From Oceanospirillaceae bacterium (GTDB lineage: Bacteria; Pseudomonadota; Gammaproteobacteria; Pseudomonadales; Balneatricaceae), in the NCBI GenBank assembly GCA_003521845.1, contig DPHB01000061.1:6072-25542 (forward strand): a stretch of DNA of 19,471 nucleotides, in the 5' to 3' direction. Under the pieces are notes generated by a model, which was not told where the DNA came from, did no database searches, and saw nothing but the letters and a program-made list of their open reading frames with translations. The position numbers were made by a program, and so were the translations under genes. Shown here piece by piece: positions 7,098 through 14,880 of the stretch (its first letter is position 1; each line of letters opens with the position of its first letter).

Positions 7098-8024
7098 TTA
7101 TTTTTTAGTAGCAATAGGTAGGCTTAAATAGGCATGGCCTAAGCTTTCTATGGCGTTGGAAAAAAGACTTGTAATCACGGCTTCCAATGCATGGGTAGCA
7201 GGTAGCTGATGCGCCTCTCTGGCTTTCATTAAAGCAATGCGGCGTTGAATGCTGCCCTCTTCTAAAACCCGAAATTGCAATGTCGAGTTATCTTTTGGAA
7301 AGGCTAGCCAAGGCAAGGTGGTGATGCCTGCACCGGCGCTCAATACCGCCTCTAGCGAGGCCATGTTGGTTATTTGTGTCGGTGCTTGCATAAATGCGTG
7401 CGCTAGGGTGTTATTGATTAACGGGGTAGTACCGTTACGAATGAGTCGGTGTTGGCTAATGTGATACCAATCGATTTTGTGCTCTTGCAGACAAGGGTGT
7501 TCGGCAATACCAACCAAACCTACTGAGTCACTACATAAGTGACGGTGTTCGATATCGGGTTCGTGTTGCCATATGCTACTCACAGCAATATCAATGTGCC
7601 CGCCTAATAGCTTGTTACGTAAATTGTCACCGTTATCATCTTGTACCTGCAATTCTACCTGTGGATGCAGGTGCATAAAGCGGCGCATAATGTCGCTTAA
7701 AAAATGCTTGGCTACAGACGGTAGTACTCCCAAACGGACGGTGCCGGTTTTGGCTTGGGCTATTTGTAGGGCACTGGTCAAGGTGTCCTGATATTGCTGG
7801 TACAGGTTTTTGGCTTGGGGCAAGAAACTATTGCCAAATGCGGTAAGCTGGGCCTGTTTTTGTTTGTCAAATAAGTCGGCTCCCAATAATTGCTCAAGCT
7901 GCTTAATAGCAAGGCTCACGGCTGGCTGGCTGCGACAAAGGATATTGGCGGCACGGCGAAAATTACCGTATTCGGCAACGGTAATAAAGGTTCTTAGATG
8001 GGCAATTTTGATATCTGGTAGCAT
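7098..8024 (-). CDS. LysR-family transcriptional regulator
   Basis: A 308-residue protein of standard LysR length. The N-terminal winged helix-turn-helix is clear: HLRTFITVAEYGNFRRAANI followed by SQPAVSLAIKQLEQLLGADLF (residues 9-52). The rest, from about residue 90, is the two-lobed effector-binding domain (TGTVRLGVLPSVAKHFL...). It is transcribed away from the aldehyde dehydrogenase operon with 127 bases between start codons, the classic arrangement in which a LysR protein controls the divergent operon and itself. A possible binding site is in that gap. The inducer is unknown and would probably be a substrate or intermediate of the pathway encoded by 8152-13145. No clear Shine-Dalgarno sequence precedes the ATG. 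Confidence 0.92.
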   Translation of the reverse strand: MLPDIKIAHLRTFITVAEYGNFRRAANILCRSQPAVSLAIKQLEQLLGADLFDKQKQAQLTAFGNSFLPQAKNLYQQYQDTLTSALQIAQAKTGTVRLGVLPSVAKHFLSDIMRRFMHLHPQVELQVQDDNGDNLRNKLLGGHIDIAVSSIWQHEPDIEHRHLCSDSVGLVGIAEHPCLQEHKIDWYHISQHRLIRNGTTPLINNTLAHAFMQAPTQITNMASLEAVLSAGAGITTLPWLAFPKDNSTLQFRVLEEGSIQRRIALMKAREAHQLPATHALEAVITSLFSNAIESLGHAYLSLPIATKK

Positions 8025-8043
8025 TCAAGTATTTAAACAAAAC

Positions 8044-8097
8044 TTATCAAATTTAACAATCAATTAATTATTATTATCAAAAGAAAGGCGCTAAAAT
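8044..8097 (+). promoter_or_regulatory. Divergent control region: candidate LysR box and direct repeats
   Basis: In the very AT-rich gap between the LysR gene and the aldehyde dehydrogenase gene, TTAA-N7-TTAA (8053-8067) contains a T-N11-A core (T8054, A8066), the usual LysR-type box. Two copies of TTATCAAA (8044-8051 and 8074-8081) flank it exactly 30 bases apart, about three helical turns. TAAAAT at 8092-8097 could be the -10 box of the dehydrogenase promoter, but no good -35 box accompanies it. All of this is inference from pattern in AT-rich DNA. Confidence 0.4.
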
Positions 8098-8151
8098 GGC
8101 CTGTCGACCGAAATTAAAATGCTCATTTGAGCTTGGAATAGGAAACCTGTC

Positions 8152-9585
8152 ATGACACAGATTCAGAAAAACTATATCGCTGGTAACTGGGTAGAAGGTG
8201 TTAGCACCATTAACAATATGAACCCTTCCAATCACGCTGAACTAGTGGGCGAATTTGCTCAAGCTTCTTCAGCACAGGTGCAAGAAGCCCTAACTGCTGC
8301 ACAAGCTGCACAAGTTGAGTGGCAAGCTACTGGCCTTGAAGCACGCTTGAATGTGTTACAAGCAATTGGCGATGAAATGATTGCGCGTTGTGACGAACTA
8401 GGTACCTTACTGTCCCGTGAAGAGGGCAAGCCATTTGCCGAAGGCCGTGGTGAAGTATACCGTGCTGGTCAATTTTTCCAATATTACGCCGCCGAAGTGC
8501 TACGTCAAATGGGCGAAACTGCCGATTCTGTACGTCCGGGCGTCGAAGTAGAAACGCGTCGTGAGCCAATGGGTACTATTGCTATTATCAGCCCATGGAA
8601 CTTCCCAACAGCAACGGCATCTTGGAAAATTGCACCAGCCCTTGCCTTTGGTAACGCGGTAATCTGGAAGCCAGCTAACCTAACGCCAGCCAGTGCTGTT
8701 GCACTAACTGAAATTATTGCCAAGCAAAACATTCCTGCTGGCTTGTTTAACCTAGTCATGGGTTCTGGTGCCGAAGTCGGTGAACAGCTAATCAACAGCA
8801 CCGAAGTAGACGCTATCAGCTTCACGGGTTCTTTGCAGGTTGGTCGTCACATTGCCGTAGCCGCTGCCACTAACCTTACCAAGTTCCAGTTGGAAATGGG
8901 TAGCAAGAACGCACTAGTAGTATTGGATGATGCTGATCTAGATTTGGCGGCCGATTGCGCCGTTGGCGGTGCCTTTGGTAGCACCGGTCAAAAATGTACA
9001 GCTTCTACCCGTTTGATTGTAACTGCGGGTGTTCACGATGCATTCGTTGCCAAGGTGCAAGAGCGTATGGCCAAACTGAAAGTTGGTGGCGCGCTAGAAG
9101 AAGGCACTACTATCGGACCTGTTGTAGACGCCAAGCAACTACAGCAAAACCGTGACTACCTACAGCTTGCCAAAGACGAAGGTTGTGAATTGGTATGCGG
9201 TGGGGATATTGATGACAGCAAGGGCTATTACATGACGCCAGCCTTGTTTGTTAACACTAACAATGCCATGCGCATCAACCGTGAAGAGACCTTTGCGCCT
9301 ATCGCTTGCATCATTAAGGTTGCGGACTATGACGAAGCTTTGGCGACCCTTAACGATACCGAATACGGCCTAACTGGCGGTATTTGTACTCAGTCTTTGA
9401 AGTATGCCACACACTTTAAGCGTAACGCCAAGACTGGTTGCGCCATGGTTAACTTGCCAACAGCTGGCACTGATTACCACGTACCATTTGGTGGTCGTAA
9501 GAACTCCAGTTTCGGTAGCCGTGAACAAGGTCAATACGCTGTTGAGTTCTACACTGAAGTAAAGACTACCTACATCAAGGCGTAA
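8152..9585 (+). CDS. NAD(P)-dependent aldehyde dehydrogenase
   Basis: A 477-residue protein of normal size for the aldehyde dehydrogenase superfamily. Catalytic landmarks are intact: SPWNFP with Asn150, KPAN with Lys173, the general base Glu248 in QLEMGSKN, the nucleophile Cys282 in GQKCTAS, and Glu379 in REETFAP. It oxidises an aldehyde to the acid. The overall form resembles the semialdehyde dehydrogenase group (succinate or alpha-ketoglutarate semialdehyde and similar), with the small variation EMGSKN in place of ELGGKN. Substrate cannot be fixed from sequence. Ribosome site AGGA at 8140-8143 fits the ATG. It is the first gene of the operon facing the LysR gene; 105 bases separate it from the M19-like gene. 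Codon use suggests good expression. Confidence 0.93.
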   Translation: MTQIQKNYIAGNWVEGVSTINNMNPSNHAELVGEFAQASSAQVQEALTAAQAAQVEWQATGLEARLNVLQAIGDEMIARCDELGTLLSREEGKPFAEGRGEVYRAGQFFQYYAAEVLRQMGETADSVRPGVEVETRREPMGTIAIISPWNFPTATASWKIAPALAFGNAVIWKPANLTPASAVALTEIIAKQNIPAGLFNLVMGSGAEVGEQLINSTEVDAISFTGSLQVGRHIAVAAATNLTKFQLEMGSKNALVVLDDADLDLAADCAVGGAFGSTGQKCTASTRLIVTAGVHDAFVAKVQERMAKLKVGGALEEGTTIGPVVDAKQLQQNRDYLQLAKDEGCELVCGGDIDDSKGYYMTPALFVNTNNAMRINREETFAPIACIIKVADYDEALATLNDTEYGLTGGICTQSLKYATHFKRNAKTGCAMVNLPTAGTDYHVPFGGRKNSSFGSREQGQYAVEFYTEVKTTYIKA

Positions 9586-9690
9586 GTTGTTACGGGGGCT
9601 GGTCTCAGGCTGGCCCATATATTGAAGAAACAATGATCAATGGGTTCAGGCCTGAGGTCTGAATCCAAGTATGTTTTAGGGGAGAGAGTG
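9586..9690 (+). other. Intra-operon gap with dyad sequences
   Basis: This 105-base gap contains CTCAGGC (9604-9610) and GCCTGAG (9650-9656), able to pair over 39 bases, and the overlapping local palindrome TCAGGCCTGA (9646-9655). No T-run follows, so a terminator is unlikely; RNA processing or attenuation between the dehydrogenase and M19-like genes is possible but unproven. Confidence 0.3.
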
Positions 9691-10686
9691 ATGAGCAAAA
9701 TGATGATGATAGACGGCCTGCAGTATAGCAACTGGAGCCGCGAAGTGTTTGAACAGATGCGCACCGGTGGGCTTAGCGCTGTGCATGTCACCATTGCTTA
9801 TCACGAAACCTGCCGTGAGACCTTGCTTAATATTGGTGCTTGGAATCGCTTGTTTGAACAACATAGCGATTTAATTATGCCAGTGCATACGGCGGCTGAT
9901 ATCGAAAGCGCCCATGCGCAAAACAAGGTGGGTATCATTTTTGGTTTCCAAAACTGCTCACCGATTGAAGATGATGTGGATTTGATTCAAATTTTTCATC
10001 AGTTGGGTGTGCGCATCATGCAGCTCACCTATAATAACCAAAGCTTGTTGGCTGCAGGTTGTTATGAGTCAACTGATCCAGGCGTAACCCGCTTTGGTAA
10101 AGTTGCCATCCAAGAGTTGAACCGTGTGGGTATGGTTATTGATATGTCCCACAGTGCCGAAGAAAGCACCATGCAAGCCATTGAGTTGTCGCAGCGTCCG
10201 ATTGTTATTAGTCATGCCAACCCAACCTTCTTTGAGCCAGCCAAGCGCAACAAGTCCAGCCGTGTCTTGTCGGCACTAGCCGAAAGCGAAGGCTTGCTAG
10301 GCTTCAGTGTGTACCCATTCCATCTTAAAGATGGCCCTAAGTGCACTTTGGAAAACTTCTGCAACATGGTGGCCGATACTGTTGATATGATGGGTATTGA
10401 TCGCGTAGGTATGGGTAGCGACCTGTGCCTAAACCAACCCTTGTCGGTCTTAGAGTGGATGCGCAACGGTCGTTGGACCAAACAAATGGATTACGGAGAA
10501 GGTTCTGCCAGCAACGCGGCGTGGCCTGAATCATTAACTTGGTTTAATGATAGCTCCGATTTCCCGAATATTGTTCAAGGCCTACAACAAAAAGGCTTTA
10601 ATGACACGGAAGTAGAGAAGATAATGGGACGTAATTGGTTGGAGTTCTGTCGTAAGAATTTTGGCCCGCAAGAGAGTTCACACTAA
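9691..10686 (+). CDS. M19 membrane dipeptidase-like protein lacking the HxD metal motif
   Basis: The start is set at ATG 9691, preceded by AGGGGAGAG; an in-frame ATG at 9640 would add 17 residues with no ribosome site. The 331-residue protein has the peptidase M19 (renal dipeptidase) TIM-barrel pattern: GCYESTDPGVTRFGK with Glu126, IDMSH with His154, VISHANP with His175, and MGSDL with Asp244. The first strand, however, reads MIDGLQYSNW where true dipeptidases have DGHxD, so two metal ligands are Leu10 and Tyr12. From memory, the M19-like protein of Pseudomonas dimethylglycine-degradation clusters has the same change (DGL...W), so this is probably a known divergent branch and not decay. Function may be hydrolysis with a single metal, or something else. 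It belongs to the LysR-facing operon; 28 bases to the next gene. Confidence 0.85.
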   Translation: MSKMMMIDGLQYSNWSREVFEQMRTGGLSAVHVTIAYHETCRETLLNIGAWNRLFEQHSDLIMPVHTAADIESAHAQNKVGIIFGFQNCSPIEDDVDLIQIFHQLGVRIMQLTYNNQSLLAAGCYESTDPGVTRFGKVAIQELNRVGMVIDMSHSAEESTMQAIELSQRPIVISHANPTFFEPAKRNKSSRVLSALAESEGLLGFSVYPFHLKDGPKCTLENFCNMVADTVDMMGIDRVGMGSDLCLNQPLSVLEWMRNGRWTKQMDYGEGSASNAAWPESLTWFNDSSDFPNIVQGLQQKGFNDTEVEKIMGRNWLEFCRKNFGPQESSH

Positions 10687-10714
10687 ACCTAACTCTTTTT
10701 AAAGGTAACGCGTT

Positions 10715-12427
10715 ATGCAAAATGCAATGTTGCGACCACCTGCACAAGCAATGGATTTGAACCGGCTTGGAGCGGGATTTGCTAGCCGCTTGAGTTTTAT
10801 GCGTACTCTGGTTCGCCACATGACAGATGGTCAGTGGAGTATCGAATACAGTCGTTTTAACTTGGACGAACATGGTTACGGCCATGTTGTGTTTGACATT
10901 CAATCGCCCAATAGTCACTTGAGTTTTGTGGTGTTTTCACAATACTTGGATTCCAGTGATCGCAATGACCGTGTTATTGCCGAGAAATGGGATCTCACCA
11001 TGACCTTGATGGAAGGTGGTGTGGATGATGCTACCTTGGCTAAGCTAGAGGCCAATGTGCCGTTACAAGAAGCGGGTCGTATTGATGCACGTAGTATTTC
11101 TTTGGCACGTGCCAACCGTAGTGCGCGGGTGTTTGGTGAAGTACTAGAAAAATTGCGTCATGGCCAGCAGCCAGATATTCAGCGCCTCACCGAAGTCGGC
11201 TACCTGTACCGTACTACGGCTGTTTATGGTTCGGGTAAGTTTGGCTCTTGCGATTGGGATAAGGTGGTAAATCAGCACGCTGATCTTGGTCGTCCATTTA
11301 CTGGCGAAATGCTAGTCTGCTACCTACTGCGTCAGTTCAGTTTGGACCAGCTACATCATATGGTACATCAAGACGGTTATCCCCATGCCGTTGACATGGA
11401 TGTGGATCTACAGCGCTATCTCGGCATTGGTAATTCTACCGGCCTAGGTATGGCGCCTTGGTTGATCAATCATCCACAGGTGATAGCGCAATGGGTGCTG
11501 CAGCGCGAAACCGCTCTTGCCAATGTGCTACAAACCAGTGTTAGTGCTGAAAAAGTTAGCCAGCTACAGGGTCTCATGGCGAGAGCTTGTCAGCATGTCA
11601 GCGAAGTGAGTACCTTTGATGACTGGCAGGCGCAAAACAACCGTGTGTTATTGGCTGATCTAGAAGCTTTGAACGACTGGTTTAACGATGCGGCTACGCA
11701 AGTAGATAGCTGGCAGCAGATCAATAATTGGGCCGAGCAAAACTACAGTTTGGAAACCCAGGAATTGTTGGTGAGCTTGTTCCTAGAATTGTACCCAGAA
11801 ATAGTAGATAGCTTAGAAGATCAAATGGCCGCCGTAGAGTCCTTGCAATACGACCCAACAGCCAGTGCGCAAGACTTAGCGGATGCCGTACAGGAAAGCT
11901 ATGACTGGGTATTTGACTACGATTTTTCTGATGCCAAGCAAAGCGAAACCTTCTGGTACTACTCACAGGGTAAAATCGAGCCTAGGTTGGGCAAAATTGG
12001 CACCGACGCTGGTGCTGAGCTGCAGATGTTTGTTGGTATTGCCAAGGCAGTGCAAGAATGTCATACAGCGCTGCTAGCCTTATTGGCTGACGACGCGGAT
12101 GCCACCGTGGCGGACTTCTTGCTATTGTACCCAAACCAGCAAGCTATCGTGGCGCGTATTGCCACCATGTCACAAACCCATTATGGTGAAATTCGTGCCA
12201 ACCTGTTAGATGCAGGTGTGCTGCCAATGCACCTTTTGCGTGCTAAGTTAGCCTTTTTTGGCGTGAGTAAGTTTGACCCTAAATCTGCCTTGTGGGTGCG
12301 TAATACCATGTTCCAAGGTGCGCCACTGGTGTCTGATCTCATGGCTGCCGATAAGCCTGCCATTAATGCCGACTGGTCTTTCCCAGTAGCGCCAAAGCAT
12401 ATTTATCAGGAGCTGACTCATGACTGA
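10715..12427 (+). CDS. Conserved-looking 570-residue cytoplasmic protein of unknown function
   Basis: I do not recognise this protein. It has 570 residues, is acidic, has no signal peptide or membrane helix, and appears mostly alpha-helical in its second half (about 255-500). The first half contains more ordered motifs: GHVVFDIQSPNSHLSFVVFS (56-75), VGYLYRTTAVYGSGKFGSCD (161-180) and the glycine-rich GIGNSTGLGMAPWLINHP (237-254). No standard nucleotide-binding, metal or catalytic signature was found. Ribosome site AAAGG (10701-10705) fits the ATG. It follows the M19-like gene by 28 bases and overlaps the next gene by eight bases, so it works in, or at least is made with, the aldehyde dehydrogenase operon. 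The even codon use and full-length frame argue that it is a real, expressed gene. Confidence 0.9.
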   Translation: MQNAMLRPPAQAMDLNRLGAGFASRLSFMRTLVRHMTDGQWSIEYSRFNLDEHGYGHVVFDIQSPNSHLSFVVFSQYLDSSDRNDRVIAEKWDLTMTLMEGGVDDATLAKLEANVPLQEAGRIDARSISLARANRSARVFGEVLEKLRHGQQPDIQRLTEVGYLYRTTAVYGSGKFGSCDWDKVVNQHADLGRPFTGEMLVCYLLRQFSLDQLHHMVHQDGYPHAVDMDVDLQRYLGIGNSTGLGMAPWLINHPQVIAQWVLQRETALANVLQTSVSAEKVSQLQGLMARACQHVSEVSTFDDWQAQNNRVLLADLEALNDWFNDAATQVDSWQQINNWAEQNYSLETQELLVSLFLELYPEIVDSLEDQMAAVESLQYDPTASAQDLADAVQESYDWVFDYDFSDAKQSETFWYYSQGKIEPRLGKIGTDAGAELQMFVGIAKAVQECHTALLALLADDADATVADFLLLYPNQQAIVARIATMSQTHYGEIRANLLDAGVLPMHLLRAKLAFFGVSKFDPKSALWVRNTMFQGAPLVSDLMAADKPAINADWSFPVAPKHIYQELTHD

Positions 12428-13145
12428 TTTGCTGCAGATTTCTGCCAATGAAATGAAGTTTCTGGTGAAGCGTAGCGTGGAAGGCTTAGGCTTTACACCA
12501 GGTGATCAATTGGGCGCCGGCGCTCGCGCAGCTGCTTGCTATCAGTATGGTTTGGCCAACAGTGCCGTTATTGATGCTGCCCTAAGCAGCTTGCAAGCGG
12601 ATATTCAAGGCCCTGTGCTAGTTGCAAAGGCTACGCAAGCAAGTGATGAGTGGTTGTTTGATGCGCAAGGTCAGTCTGCCCTTGTGCAGGCCGAATTGGC
12701 CCTCGGCTCAGCGTTATCTCATGGTGCTAGTGCCGTGCGGGTGCGTAATACCTCCCAAGGTATGCTAGTAGCGCCTGTGCTCATGGCGTGGTTAAGCAAG
12801 CCGTTGGCACAAGGTACCGCTCAGCAATCTATTGCCTTGTACTTTACTAGCCAAAAAGGCGATCAGCGTTGCCTGTGGTTGGCAGCTAATGGCAAGCCAT
12901 TGGGTTTGTATCAGCCCAAGTCAGCAGTCGTGGCTAGCAATGAATTGCTAGTACGCGTAGGCGAAGAAGATATTGATGGTCATTTGATCACCGATGGTGC
13001 TGATCTGCTAGGCTGGCGTGAGCGTAGCCTAGATCAAGGCATCCTAGTGGATCTAAGCCTAGTTACACGTCTCAAGACCATGATGACGGATTCCTTTGTG
13101 CCAGAATCAGACGAGTCTCGTAACAGTGGTGCGGGCCCAGGTTAA
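12420..13145 (+). CDS. DUF3726-like protein
   Basis: A 241-residue soluble protein. Its start (LQISANEMKFLVKRSVEGLGFTPG followed by GARAAACYQYGL) fits the 'LSLNEVEALARKAARGAG...' opening I remember for DUF3726, a family without assigned function. The C-terminal tail (ESDESRNSGAGPG) is likely disordered. The ATG lies within the last eight bases of the 570-residue protein's gene (ATGACTGA overlap), so the two are translationally coupled and may form a complex. It is the last gene of the operon; a strong terminator starts 20 bases after its stop. The family call is from pattern memory only; the reading frame and operon membership are firm. Confidence 0.7.
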   Translation: MTDLLQISANEMKFLVKRSVEGLGFTPGDQLGAGARAAACYQYGLANSAVIDAALSSLQADIQGPVLVAKATQASDEWLFDAQGQSALVQAELALGSALSHGASAVRVRNTSQGMLVAPVLMAWLSKPLAQGTAQQSIALYFTSQKGDQRCLWLAANGKPLGLYQPKSAVVASNELLVRVGEEDIDGHLITDGADLLGWRERSLDQGILVDLSLVTRLKTMMTDSFVPESDESRNSGAGPG

Positions 13146-13165
13146 GCCTGCACTTAGAAGTATCC

Positions 13166-13198
13166 AAGGCCATTGAGCAATGCTCAATGGCCTTTTTT
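13166..13198 (+). terminator. Rho-independent terminator of the aldehyde dehydrogenase operon
   Basis: A perfect 12-base stem (AGGCCATTGAGC, 13167-13178, with its complement 13182-13193) closes a three-base loop and runs straight into TTTTTT (13193-13198). This is a textbook intrinsic terminator just after the DUF3726-like gene. Confidence 0.95.
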
Positions 13199-13243
13199 AT
13201 GACTGATGAATGCTGCGATGATAGGTTCGGTGTGATGATAGGT

Positions 13244-13441
13244 CGCTAGGGGGAAGGTTTCACTTTCTGGCCGATTATGACGCCGCCGAGCATGACTGCT
13301 AGACCATGGATAAAGCGCGAGGACTGTCTGAGGCGTCTTTTGCCGAGTTCCGCAGCGCCCATGGGCTAGCAGGCACGCACAGGGCAGCTGGCAACGCCAC
13401 CCAAGGAACTAAGGCCAGCAAGTGAAACCTTCCCCATAGTG
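13244..13441. repeat. 198-base non-coding inverted-repeat element (MITE-like)
   Basis: The gene-free stretch between the operon terminator and the GIY-YIG gene holds outer arms 13244-13272 and 13413-13441 that match as inverted complements at 26 of 29 positions, including GGGGAAGGTTTCACTT. A nested pair, CTGCTAGACCATGG (13296-13309) and CCATGGGCTAGCAG (13359-13372), matches at 13 of 14. The middle (GAGGACTGTCTGAGGCG...) is GC-rich and may fold further. No protein is encoded. It could be a small mobile inverted-repeat element or a structured RNA; I cannot name a family and saw no clear target-site duplication. Confidence 0.7.
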
Positions 13442-13479
13442 GCCGGGGCATAAGTCGGTGTTGAGGCGTCTACGGCAAT

Positions 13480-13752
13480 TCACTCAAGCAGCGCCAATTT
13501 GGCTTTGCGAGGCAGCTTTTTGATCAAAGCTTCACGCTTAGTAGCGCTAGAACGGTCTTCTTGTTGTTCCTGGTAAACCATCGCCTTGGCGGGATCACTG
13601 CGGAAAAAGCGCGCGCCTAGCTTGGGGTCGTTTTGATGCTCGTTAAAACGCCTGGCGGGATCCGTGGTGATGCCCGTATAGAGTTTTCCTGACTTGGTTT
13701 CTACCATGTAAACCCACCACTGTTGGTTTGTTGCCTTGGACGAAGGACTCAT
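13480..13752 (-). CDS. GIY-YIG domain protein (YhbQ/UPF0213-like)
   Basis: A 90-residue protein that is almost entirely a GIY-YIG endonuclease fold: WVYMVETKSGKLYTGITTDP (13-32, where VYM and YTG stand for GIY and YIG), then ARRFNEHQ with the conserved Arg, and an EALIKKLPRKAK tail. Small single-domain members such as YhbQ are common in proteobacteria and have been linked to DNA repair or structure-specific cutting, with the exact role unsettled. The stop lies 38 bases from the inverted-repeat element. It is divergent from the DUF3549 gene, sharing a short upstream region. The Shine-Dalgarno sequence is weak. Confidence 0.87.
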   Translation of the reverse strand: MSPSSKATNQQWWVYMVETKSGKLYTGITTDPARRFNEHQNDPKLGARFFRSDPAKAMVYQEQQEDRSSATKREALIKKLPRKAKLALLE

Positions 13753-13812
13753 TACGCACGGCGCTCAAAATAGGTATAATAGGTCCTATATTCTAACTGC
13801 TTGTTGGTACTT
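13753..13812 (+). promoter_or_regulatory. Short divergent promoter region
   Basis: TATAAT at 13775-13780 is a consensus -10 box for the DUF3549 gene, giving a leader of about 26 bases, though no good -35 box is seen. An 11-base dyad ATAGG-T-CCTAT follows at 13779-13789. A minus-strand promoter for the GIY-YIG gene must lie here too but is not clear. Confidence 0.4.
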
Positions 13813-14853
13813 ATGCAGCCCGCTATAAATTCCCTTGAAACCCTCTCCGATTTGTTCCAAGAAGTAGACGGTAACTACCGTTTATTTGATATGGGCTGTC
13901 GCCTTTCCAAACTCAGCGTAAAGGACTTTAACGACTTCGAACATAGCCAAAAACCCTATGCGCTGCCATGGCTAAAGCACGCCTGGATTGGTATCTTGCT
14001 GTGGCAGACAGAGCAGCAGCACGCGGTACCAACTATCTGGTTTTTGAAGTTTCCTTTGGATGAGCAAGGCTATCTGATTCAAGCCTCCCGTGATGAGTTC
14101 TTAAGTCAGCTGTTGGAAACTATCGGCACCAATATGCTGGATCAAAAAGAATCCGCGGCCATGGCGGACAAATTGCAGCATAGCAACTTGGCGTTTACCC
14201 CTGATCAAGATCGTATGGCGGCCTTCAATGCCCAGGCAAGGGCCTTGCTGAAGCAGCCGGAGTCTGACTTTTACCAGCCAGTGCGTGACTATATCATGGC
14301 GCCAGGGCACTCTGAGGGCTGGCAGGAGCTAGGTTTACAGGGTTTTGCCGACCTAGTGAGCCGTGTGCCTGATAATGAAGCCCTGAGTAAGGCTGTGGCA
14401 GCCAGTATTGCTACCTTGCCAGCCGCGGTTATATCTGGCCTGGCTGTACAGTGTGAAAACATCGTTTTGCCTTACCCAGTGAGCCAGGCTTTTGTGCAGC
14501 GTGGTCGGTTGTCTACTGATACCGGCGAACAGGTGGCTTGTTTGCGTGCGGTAAGTCAAGCGCCTAACGCCCAGGAGCGTCAGGCTTGGTTGTTGCAAAT
14601 GCTGGCTGCGGGACAAGAGGTCGGTGTTGAGTTGCTGGCTGCAGTGGCGAGTAAGTGTCAAGCAGATTTGCGTCAGAGCGCCGTGCTAGCGGCTTTTATG
14701 GAGGCTTGCGCTGCCGAGCAGGGTGTCTTTAATGGTTTGGTAGGTGAATTGATGTACCAGCAGGACTTGCGACAGGCCATGCTAGGCTTGGTGCGCAGCC
14801 CGGAGCGTTCAGAGCGCTTGGCTGTGGCCTTTGGGCAGTTTTTACAGGCCTAG
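13813..14853 (+). CDS. DUF3549 family protein
   Basis: A 346-residue soluble protein. The N-terminus (INSLETLSDLFQEVDGNYRL, then FDMGCRLSKLSVKDF, then FEHSQKPYALPWLKHAWIG) and the stretch PTIWFLKFPLDEQGYL near residue 76 are the pattern of DUF3549, a family of unknown function found in Pseudomonas-like and marine gammaproteobacteria. The C-terminal half is helical and leucine/alanine rich, possibly repeat-like. I chose ATG 13813; an upstream TTG at 13801 would add four residues. No clear ribosome site is seen. The gene stands alone, with the GIY-YIG gene divergent and a repeat region behind it. No function can be given. Confidence 0.87.
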   Translation: MQPAINSLETLSDLFQEVDGNYRLFDMGCRLSKLSVKDFNDFEHSQKPYALPWLKHAWIGILLWQTEQQHAVPTIWFLKFPLDEQGYLIQASRDEFLSQLLETIGTNMLDQKESAAMADKLQHSNLAFTPDQDRMAAFNAQARALLKQPESDFYQPVRDYIMAPGHSEGWQELGLQGFADLVSRVPDNEALSKAVAASIATLPAAVISGLAVQCENIVLPYPVSQAFVQRGRLSTDTGEQVACLRAVSQAPNAQERQAWLLQMLAAGQEVGVELLAAVASKCQADLRQSAVLAAFMEACAAEQGVFNGLVGELMYQQDLRQAMLGLVRSPERSERLAVAFGQFLQA

Positions 14854-14880
14854 TGATAAGGCTAGTCGCCATGCTGCGGA

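Noticed and set aside
9640..9690. Longer start for the M19-like protein at ATG 9640
   Set aside because: No ribosome site precedes it and the extra residues are not family-like, while ATG 9691 has AGGGGAGAG at a good distance.
13244..13441. Integron attC site
   Set aside because: The nested arms show no RYYYAAC/GTTRRRY core pair at the ends and there is no integrase or cassette-like gene arrangement.
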